A stretch of DNA of 17,043 nucleotides, taken from the NCBI GenBank assembly GCA_002412705.1, contig DHVO01000192.1:1-17043 (forward strand). The letters run 5' to 3'. This DNA comes from Bacteroidales bacterium UBA5206. Lineage in GTDB: Bacteria > Bacteroidota > Bacteroidia > Bacteroidales > Tenuifilaceae. The position numbers were made by a program, and so were the translations under genes. Shown in pieces: positions 7,870 through 13,613 of this stretch (position 1 is its first letter; each line of letters starts with the position of its first letter). The notes below the pieces were generated by a model. That model was not told the origin of the DNA, searched no databases, and was given only the letters and a program-made list of their open reading frames with translations.

Positions 7870-8770
7870 TGGACTGAATCTTTGAGTTGTTGGGCAGGTT
7901 TGCCTTTTTGTGTTTCCAGCGGCGGTGGGACCATAACCAGTACTGTGGCTCCTCCCTAATTATTCGTTCTAGGGCTTTTACGTGAGCTTCTGTAATCTCG
8001 TAGGGCTCTGTATTCTTTGGGGTATCGGTAATAAGTTCTAGGAACACTTGGTATCGGCCGCGTTTTACCTTTCTCATTTGGCAGAAAAATACGGGTGCAT
8101 CAACCTTTTTTGCAATTTTTTCAACACCAAGAAAAGCGGCAGTTTCTTGGTTTAGGAAGGTTGTAAAGTATCGGATATCCCTTCGGGCAGGGGTTTGGTC
8201 GGTAATTAGGCCAAGTAGAGCGGGAGTACCGTTATGCTCAAAATGGAGCAAGGTTTTAAAGGCATCGCGCATAGGGACAGCAACAGCACCAAATCGTTCG
8301 CGAGACAGATTTAGAAATCGTTCAAATCTTTTGTTGTTCAGCGGCTTGTAAACACCAAGGAGCTTGTGCTTTATGCTATAGCTTGCTAGGGTTAGCAGTT
8401 CCCAGTTGCTGTAATGACCTGCTGCAATAATAACGCTGCGCCCTTGATTATGGTACTTTTCTAGTACTTCTGCATTGATGAATTTACAGGTTTTAAGGGC
8501 TCTTTCTTTGCTGGCATGTAGTAGAACAAAGTTCTCTAGAAATAGGTCGCACAAATGGGTGTAGAATTTCCTTTCGATGGATTTGAGTTCCTTAGGTGTT
8601 TTTTCTGGAAACGATTTTTTAAGATTGGTGGCTACTACACCACGCCTGTACCGTAGTATGTAGTAAAGTACAAACTTTACCGCATCGGAGATACCGTAGA
8701 GCGCCCAATTGGGTAGCTGGGCTATTAACCATGTAAACGCGTAGAATAGAAAGAAGAGTATCGACCCCAT
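7862..8770 (-). CDS. LpxL/HtrB-like lipid A (lysophospholipid) acyltransferase
   Basis: A 302-residue inner-membrane acyltransferase with an N-terminal hydrophobic anchor (SILFFLFYAFTWLIAQLP, about 3-20). Its catalytic HX4E motif is GHYSNWE (His119, Glu124). Other family features are RRGVVATNLKKSFPEK near residue 45, ITDQTPA, and WLWSHRRWK near the C-terminus. LpxL-type enzymes add secondary acyl chains from acyl-ACP to lipid A; some Bacteroidota relatives may act on other lipids, so the substrate is open. The gene lies 11 bases after the inositol-monophosphatase-family gene and overlaps the glycosyltransferase gene by 8 bases, inside a four-gene operon. Confidence 0.88.
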   Translation of the reverse strand: MGSILFFLFYAFTWLIAQLPNWALYGISDAVKFVLYYILRYRRGVVATNLKKSFPEKTPKELKSIERKFYTHLCDLFLENFVLLHASKERALKTCKFINAEVLEKYHNQGRSVIIAAGHYSNWELLTLASYSIKHKLLGVYKPLNNKRFERFLNLSRERFGAVAVPMRDAFKTLLHFEHNGTPALLGLITDQTPARRDIRYFTTFLNQETAAFLGVEKIAKKVDAPVFFCQMRKVKRGRYQVFLELITDTPKNTEPYEITEAHVKALERIIREEPQYWLWSHRRWKHKKANLPNNSKIQSNA

Positions 8771-8781
8771 TTTTAGGCGAT

Positions 8782-9576
8782 TTATTTGAGCATAAAGTTG
8801 GCAATAATTTCCTGAAAATCCTTGTACACATTGCTATTTGCCGCAACTATCTCCTTGCCAAATATGTGGTTGGAGCCACCACCAAAGTCGGTAACTAAAC
8901 CGCCAGCGCGCTCAACAATAAGCGATCCAGCTGCTACATCCCATGGTTGAAGGCTATACTCGTAAAAGGCTTCAAATCGGCCGCAGGCAACGTATGCTAA
9001 ATCGGTTGCGGCGGAACCAAGGCGGCGCAAGCCATGCGAATGGCGCATAAAATGCTCCATTGTTCCAAAAAAGGGTTTAATGCGGTCGTAGTCGTAGTAG
9101 GGGAAACCCGTAGCAATTAGCGAATCGCTTATTTTTGCTTTGTCCGATACGCTTATCCGCTTTCCGTCCATATATGCGTTACCTGTTGCAGTAGCCCAGA
9201 AGCACTCGTTTAGCCCAATCTCGTAAATTACTCCTAGTAGGAGCTTGTTGTTTTCCATTAGCGCAATGCTTACGGCAAAGGGAGGCAGGCTATGAATAAA
9301 GTTGGTGGTTCCATCAAGCGGATCGATAATCCAGTTTAGACCCGACTGGTTGGGTGTACCAGTTCCCTCCTCGGCAATAAAGCCTGCTTGCGGAAGGATT
9401 TTCCTAAGGCCATCAACAATTAGCTGCTCCGAGCCTTTGTCCACATACGAAACAAAGTTATGAAGTCCCTTTACCTCAATGCTATTGCTGTTAAACTGAT
9501 TGCGCTCTTTACGAATGAACTCGCCAGCCTGCTTGGCAATGGCAACGGTTTGTTCGCACAGTATATCTAAATTCAT
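8782..9576 (-). CDS. Inositol monophosphatase family protein
   Basis: A 264-residue Mg-dependent sugar/inositol phosphatase (SuhB-type). All metal-site motifs are present: IAEEGTG (Glu69/Glu70), WIIDPLDGTTNF (Asp85 and Asp88), and WDVAAGSLIVERAGG with Asp213. The length is normal. The family removes phosphate from inositol-1-phosphate, 3'-phosphoadenosine phosphates or sugar phosphates; the sequence does not say which. It starts 2 bases after the mtaB stop (9577-9578 between them) and is followed after 11 bases by the acyltransferase gene, so it is the second gene of the operon. A role in preparing a polar head group for the envelope glycolipid is possible but is inference. Confidence 0.92.
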   Translation of the reverse strand: MNLDILCEQTVAIAKQAGEFIRKERNQFNSNSIEVKGLHNFVSYVDKGSEQLIVDGLRKILPQAGFIAEEGTGTPNQSGLNWIIDPLDGTTNFIHSLPPFAVSIALMENNKLLLGVIYEIGLNECFWATATGNAYMDGKRISVSDKAKISDSLIATGFPYYDYDRIKPFFGTMEHFMRHSHGLRRLGSAATDLAYVACGRFEAFYEYSLQPWDVAAGSLIVERAGGLVTDFGGGSNHIFGKEIVAANSNVYKDFQEIIANFMLK

Positions 9577-9578
9577 TG

Positions 9579-10880
9579 CTAGTTCTGCTTTAGGGTAACC
9601 TGCATGGTTTCGTTGCTAGTTACCTGTTTGTACTCAACTTCAACTACCTTACCAATAAGGGCTTTGTTGTACTCCGTTTCAACCTTTATGTAGTTTTCGG
9701 AGAAGCCGTGCATTAATCCTCCCTTGCGTGTGCTTTCAAATAGCACTTTGCCTGACCGGCCAACATTTGCATGGTAAAAATTCATGTGCATGCTATCACT
9801 TAGCTCCTTTAATTGCTTTGCACGATGATTTGTATCGTTGGGCTTTACCTTTCCCTCCATTTCGGAGGCTGGGGTGTTTGGCCTTTCGGAGTATGGAAAT
9901 ATGTGTAGGAACGATGGGTTTACCCGCTTAATAAACTGGTAGGCATCCTCAAAATCGGCATCGGTTTCGCCAGGGAAGCCCACAATAACATCAACCCCAA
10001 TAAATGCGTAGGGCATGATGCGCTTAATGGCCTCTATGCGCTCCTGAAACAGCTCGCGGCGGTAGCGGCGGCGCATTAGGCCTAGAATACGGTTGCTGCC
10101 CGATTGGAGAGGAATGTGGAAGTGAGGCAGAAACTTGTTCGATTGGGCAACAAACTCAATTACCTCATCGGTAATAAGGTTTGGCTCAATGGACGAAATG
10201 CGGTAGCGCTCAATGCCGTTTACTTTATCCAGTGCTTTTATAAGGTCTAAAAAGGTTTCGCCAGTTGATTTCCCAAAATCGCCTGTGTTAACGCCGCTAA
10301 GAATTACCTCTTTTGTTCCGCTGGCTCCGATGGCTGTGGCTTGCTCAATTATTTTTTCGATGGGCATGTTACGGCTTTTCCCGCGCGCTAGGGGTATGGT
10401 GCAGTAGCTGCAATGGTAGTCGCATCCATCCTGAACCTTTAGGAAAGAGCGCGTTCTGTCGCCCGATGAGTATGCGGGCAGAAAATCGGATACGGCATCT
10501 ATATCACAGCTGTAAACCTTTGCAGTGGCCAGCTTGCGGTTATCGTTAATCAGCAGCGGCAGGTTAAACTTATCCGAAGCCCCAAGCACAAGGTCAACGC
10601 CCTCTATCTCGGCAATCTCTTCTGGTTTAAGCTGGGCGTAGCAGCCAACCACGGCTACAAAGGCGTTGGGCGATTTGGTTATGAACTTACGTATAGCCTG
10701 CCGGCACTTTTTATCGGCATGCTCGGTTACCGAGCAGGTGTTAATTACGTAAACATCGGCACCGTTATCGGGTGAAACCCTTTCGAATCCCATATCCTGA
10801 AATTGCCTTGCAATGGTTGACGACTCCGAGAAGTTTAGCTTGCAACCCAGCGTATAGAAAGCAACTTTTTTCCGCTCCAT
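9579..10880 (-). CDS. mtaB: tRNA t6A37 methylthiotransferase MtaB
   Basis: A 433-residue radical-SAM enzyme that adds a methylthio group to N6-threonylcarbamoyladenosine-37 of tRNAs reading ANN codons. It has the three-domain MiaB/RimO-type layout. The N-terminal UPF0004 domain carries Cys13 (TLGCKLN), Cys49 (NTCSV) and Cys80 (VVGCYAQ), the ligands of the second 4Fe-4S cluster. The radical-SAM core has Cys153/Cys157/Cys160 (DGCDYHCSYC). A C-terminal TRAM-type domain (about 370-430) follows. TLGCKLNFSES and the SVTEHADKKCRQ region are those of the MtaB branch, not MiaB. It is the first gene of a four-gene operon with its promoter at 10907-10914. Confidence 0.93.
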   Translation of the reverse strand: MERKKVAFYTLGCKLNFSESSTIARQFQDMGFERVSPDNGADVYVINTCSVTEHADKKCRQAIRKFITKSPNAFVAVVGCYAQLKPEEIAEIEGVDLVLGASDKFNLPLLINDNRKLATAKVYSCDIDAVSDFLPAYSSGDRTRSFLKVQDGCDYHCSYCTIPLARGKSRNMPIEKIIEQATAIGASGTKEVILSGVNTGDFGKSTGETFLDLIKALDKVNGIERYRISSIEPNLITDEVIEFVAQSNKFLPHFHIPLQSGSNRILGLMRRRYRRELFQERIEAIKRIMPYAFIGVDVIVGFPGETDADFEDAYQFIKRVNPSFLHIFPYSERPNTPASEMEGKVKPNDTNHRAKQLKELSDSMHMNFYHANVGRSGKVLFESTRKGGLMHGFSENYIKVETEYNKALIGKVVEVEYKQVTSNETMQVTLKQN

Positions 10881-10906
10881 TCCCTTTTCCCTTTATTTAG
10901 AATGTG

Positions 10907-10914
10907 CAAAAATA
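10907..10914 (-). promoter_or_regulatory. Putative mtaB operon promoter, -7 element
   Basis: TATTTTTG (followed by CA) on the - strand fits TAnnTTTG and ends 26 bases before the mtaB ATG. It lies directly downstream of the hairpin that appears to end the FemAB transcript, so FemAB and mtaB are probably separate transcription units. Confidence 0.5.
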
Positions 10915-10925
10915 AGAAAAAGTAT

Positions 10926-10958
10926 GGAGTAAGGCAGTGTGTTGCCTTTTGTTACTCC
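10926..10958 (-). terminator. Putative terminator after the FemAB gene
   Basis: Stem GGAGTAA/TTACTCC (10926-10932 with 10952-10958) contains a second stem GGCA/TGCC (10933-10936 with 10943-10946). On the - strand the hairpin is followed by ATACTTTTTCTTATTTTT. It starts 38 bases after the FemAB stop codon. Confidence 0.55.
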
Positions 10959-10996
10959 TAATTTGCGTTAAGGGCTATGGATTTTCCCAGCGGTAC

Positions 10997-12139
10997 TTAC
11001 CTTACGTGAAAGCCCTGGCTTGCCATTTCTGTTGCTCGGTAGCTCTCGTAAAGATTTGGGTTAAGTGGGTAGTCCCAGCAGCCCTGTCGGTGGTGAATAG
11101 TGCCTCCAAAGCCCGTTTTAAAGCGGTAAAGTCCGTACATGGGGTGCTCCGGATTTGGTGTGCCAGATATGCCAAACATATCGTACTCGGCACAGCCAGC
11201 AGCCTTAGCCAGCTTTATGGCCTCCCATTGCAGGGCGTAAGGACCCATAAAATTGCGGTTTACCGAGGTTGATGCACCGTAAAGATAGGTTGCCCTTTCC
11301 TTTGACAGTGCTAGGAACATTCCCGATAGGGGCTCGCCGTTGGCCTCTGCAATAAGCAGCTTTACCTGTGCTGGCGATAGGGTATCGCTAGCGCTGGTTT
11401 GTAGCACGTTGCTAAAGTAGCTAATGCTGTCTAGCACAATCCTGTTTCGCTCGGCTGTTTGCTGGTACATGCGGAACCACGAAGGGAGCTCTTCTGGGGT
11501 TGCCTCCCTAACCTGAACCTTTTTTCTATGTGCAAGCCCTATGTTGTAACGCGTTTTGGGTTTCATCTTTTGCAATAGTGTATCCTCATCGGGTGTTAAG
11601 TCTAGAAAAACGGTGTTAGAGGGGAGTATGTCGGTTGGTGCTTTGCGTAGGTTCCAGTGGGCAGAGCCAATGTTCATCCTAATTTCCTGCGACTTGGGAT
11701 CGGGTGGGCCAAGCCATTCCCCTTTGGACGTGAAGTACTGGCTATCGGTTGCCCAAATAGATTTCCAGTTAAGGTCGTACCTAATAAGGAAGCAGGTTTC
11801 GGGGAGGTAGTGCCGTAGCCTTTCCGATAGCTCCTCAAGCCAGCACCCGCGGTCGTCGTCGTGCGGAAGCGCTTCGGGGCCGTAGGGGACGTAGGCTATT
11901 TGGGCATTATGCCCAACATCCTTAAGGGTGATAAGAATATCGCCAGCAGTAATTTTGTGGTAGCCATTCTCGGCAGAGTAGGGTAGGGCTGCTAGGCTGT
12001 AGTTACTATCAATATTGATATTGTAGGCCTGGGTTCTCCAGCCTTGGCGCGATTTTACCTTTGCCCAAAAGGCGGTTTGCTGTAGTATGGGAGTTGGAAG
12101 TATTTGCTGTGTGGGCTTGGGTTCAACATCAAGAAGCAT
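10997..12139 (-). CDS. FemAB-family aminoacyl/acyl transferase
   Basis: From the ATG at 12139 the protein has 380 residues. Two GNAT-like halves characteristic of the FemA/FemB/FmhB family are visible. The first holds FLDLTPDEDTLLQKMKPKTRYNI followed by LAHRKKVQVREA (the lysine/arginine-rich segment conserved in FemABX proteins). The C-terminal half has GPYALQWEAIKLAK, EYDMFGISG and YRFKTGFGG. Family members attach amino acids from aminoacyl-tRNA to lipid II or related acceptors. In Bacteroidota, which usually have directly cross-linked peptidoglycan, the substrate is unknown. A start at 12181 adds 14 residues (MLCFCIYPISKKRV) that do not align with the family; the ATG at 12139 is preferred. 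It appears to be a single-gene unit with a roughly 210-base leader. Confidence 0.82.
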   Translation of the reverse strand: MLLDVEPKPTQQILPTPILQQTAFWAKVKSRQGWRTQAYNINIDSNYSLAALPYSAENGYHKITAGDILITLKDVGHNAQIAYVPYGPEALPHDDDRGCWLEELSERLRHYLPETCFLIRYDLNWKSIWATDSQYFTSKGEWLGPPDPKSQEIRMNIGSAHWNLRKAPTDILPSNTVFLDLTPDEDTLLQKMKPKTRYNIGLAHRKKVQVREATPEELPSWFRMYQQTAERNRIVLDSISYFSNVLQTSASDTLSPAQVKLLIAEANGEPLSGMFLALSKERATYLYGASTSVNRNFMGPYALQWEAIKLAKAAGCAEYDMFGISGTPNPEHPMYGLYRFKTGFGGTIHHRQGCWDYPLNPNLYESYRATEMASQGFHVR

Positions 12140-12239
12140 AACTCTTTTCTTTGAAATGGGATAAATGCAAAAGCATAACACAGGGAAACCAAATGGTTGC
12201 CTGCATGTACTTTCGAAAACTAAAATTTGTGGGTTGATA

Positions 12240-12301
12240 TGCGGAATAACAATCCGCCACGAGGTTAGTGAAACTATCCTCGTGCTAGTCGGGGTAAGAC
12301 T
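12240..12301. repeat. Paired hairpins, REP-like palindromic element
   Basis: Two adjacent imperfect palindromes. The first is 12241-12257 (GCGGA, 7-base loop, TCCGC). The second is 12258-12284 (12258-12269 CACGAGGTTAGT with 12273-12284 ACTATCCTCGTG, 11 pairs and one T-T mismatch, GAA loop). A short AGTC/GACT stem (12287-12290 with 12298-12301) follows. Read on the - strand a GTGG tetranucleotide precedes the CGGA hairpin, the arrangement seen in REP elements mobilised by RAYT (IS200-like) transposases. No transposase is in the window and only this copy is present, so the assignment is inference. Confidence 0.5.
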
Positions 12302-12354
12302 CTAAGGCGGCTTATAAGAAGTGTTTTACAGCGCATGTGACGTAAAATGCGCCG

Positions 12355-12362
12355 CAAAGGTA
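12355..12362 (-). promoter_or_regulatory. Putative FemAB promoter, -7 element
   Basis: TACCTTTG followed by CG on the - strand is a very typical Bacteroidota -7 box. TTTC lies 19 bases upstream (12382-12385) in place of the TTTG -33 element. Transcription would start near 12348-12350 and give a leader of about 210 bases before the FemAB ATG at 12139, passing through the hairpin cluster. Confidence 0.5.
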
Positions 12363-12437
12363 AGGTTTTGTATAAACTAAAGAAATGCTATTGAGCATGT
12401 TACTCTTTGGTTTTGCCTAAGATGCAACATGTTGCTG

Positions 12438-13613
12438 TTATGTGGAGGGGAACACCAACGTTACGGTAGAACCCTTTGTATGGTTGTTTTTTATATCAAT
12501 CTCCCCGTCGTGAGCCGTCATTATTAGTTTAGCCAGTGCCAGCTGTAAGCCGCTATCCTTATCAACAGGATCGGCTCCTGGAGCAAAAAGCTTGAACTTA
12601 TTCTCAAGAGCTCTTTCGGAGAAGCCTTTACCATTGTCTATAAACTCGCAAAGTGTACTTGAATCGGTTTTGGATACTTTAATCTCCACCTGACTTCCTG
12701 TTTCTGAGTACTTAATGGCGTTGTCGAGAATGCTCTCAAAGCAGGTTTGCAGAAGGAACTCATTGCCTCTAACTATGGGGACATTGTTAGGGGTGCTAAT
12801 TTGCAACTTAATGGATTTTTCGGCAATGGTATTGTTAAGGGCGCTTTTTGCATAATCAATTATCTCACTTATGTTTAGGTTGCTTGAGTTAAGTGAGCGC
12901 TGGGTTGTTCGTAGTTCGGTAAGTAGCAAACTGGTTTTTGCAAAGCGTTCCAATCTGATAGCCGAAATTTCAAGGTAGTGAATCCAATTAAAGAGGTCTG
13001 AGTCCTGAAGCTGATCTTTCAAGAGTGTGGTAAAACCTATAATACCGTTTAGTGGCGTGTTTATTTCGTGGCTAATAATACGCAGGAAGTCGGTTTTTGC
13101 CTCGTCAAGTGCATTAAGCTCTTTATTGGCGTTTTGAAGCATCAGGTTGGCTTCCTTAAGTTCTAGTGTACGCTCCTGAACCCGTTCTTCCAGCCATTTG
13201 TTCACCTCTCTTAGCTTATCCTTGCTGTACTTTAGCTCAATGTGCGTGTTTACCCGAGCAAGCAGCTCCTCGGTGTTAAATGGTTTGGATATATAGTCGT
13301 GTCCTCCGGCGTTAAAGCCAGTTACAATACTATCGCTATCGGTGTGGGCTGTAAGGAAAATAATGGGAATGTCCTTTGTTTTAGGGTTTTTTCTGATGGA
13401 TCGGCATGTGTCGTAGCCGTTTAGGCGGGGCATGTTAACATCAAGCATTATTAGGTCGTAATCGGTTGTTTCCTCAAGAATATCCAATGCTTGCTGTCCA
13501 TCGGTGGCAAAACCAACGCTATAGTTAGCTTTCCGTAATACGTTGCCAATTACTTGGATATTTTTAGGGTTGTCGTCAACAGCTAGAATCTTAAAACGTT
13601 TGTCAGTTTTCAT
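12438..13613 (-). CDS. Response-regulator/histidine-kinase hybrid (REC-HisKA-HATPase)
   Basis: A 391-residue cytoplasmic protein without membrane segments. Residues 7-125 are a receiver: Asp13/Asp14 acidic pair, phospho-acceptor Asp58 (LIMLDVNMP), Thr88 and Lys110 (SKPF). A coiled coil (about 128-172) follows, then HisKA with His182 (ISHEINTPLNG) and a HATPase with the N-box NAIKYSE and DNGKGF. The G2 box reads SGLQLALAK instead of the canonical GTGLGLAI, so ATP binding could be weaker; this is visible, the consequence is not. It is the second gene of an operon, with its ATG overlapping the stop of the large sensor kinase by 11 bases. The receiver is therefore a likely acceptor for that kinase's phosphate, and the protein a second-stage kinase. 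No DNA-binding domain is present. Confidence 0.92.
   Translation of the reverse strand: MKTDKRFKILAVDDNPKNIQVIGNVLRKANYSVGFATDGQQALDILEETTDYDLIMLDVNMPRLNGYDTCRSIRKNPKTKDIPIIFLTAHTDSDSIVTGFNAGGHDYISKPFNTEELLARVNTHIELKYSKDKLREVNKWLEERVQERTLELKEANLMLQNANKELNALDEAKTDFLRIISHEINTPLNGIIGFTTLLKDQLQDSDLFNWIHYLEISAIRLERFAKTSLLLTELRTTQRSLNSSNLNISEIIDYAKSALNNTIAEKSIKLQISTPNNVPIVRGNEFLLQTCFESILDNAIKYSETGSQVEIKVSKTDSSTLCEFIDNGKGFSERALENKFKLFAPGADPVDKDSGLQLALAKLIMTAHDGEIDIKNNHTKGSTVTLVFPST

Larger units (their letters stand above)
12182..12437. other. Intergenic stretch between the sensor kinase and FemAB genes
   Basis: A 256-base non-coding region with unusually dense inverted repeats. In addition to the REP-like pair, TTTTAC/GTAAAA (12324-12329 with 12342-12347), GCGCAT/ATGCGC (12331-12336 with 12347-12352) and GCGGC/GCCGC (12307-12311 with 12351-12355) can form alternative, mutually exclusive stems. 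A small ATGCT/AGCAT hairpin (12385-12389 with 12394-12398) followed by TTCTTT on the - strand could weakly terminate the kinase operon. A 12-bp palindrome GCAACATGTTGC lies at 12424-12435, next to the kinase stop codon. No known RNA family was recognised. Confidence 0.6.

Noticed and set aside
12240..12362. Known structural RNA (tRNA, SRP RNA, 6S RNA, RNase P RNA)
   Set aside because: There is no T-loop GGTTCGAATCC, no SRP tetraloop region (GGTCAGGNCCGGAAGG), and the segment is too short for RNase P RNA. No conserved core was recognised.
12424..12435. Perfect 12-bp palindrome GCAACATGTTGC as an operator
   Set aside because: It lies between a stop codon and a weak terminator, with no promoter beside it and no second copy seen. 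Short palindromes of this size occur by chance.
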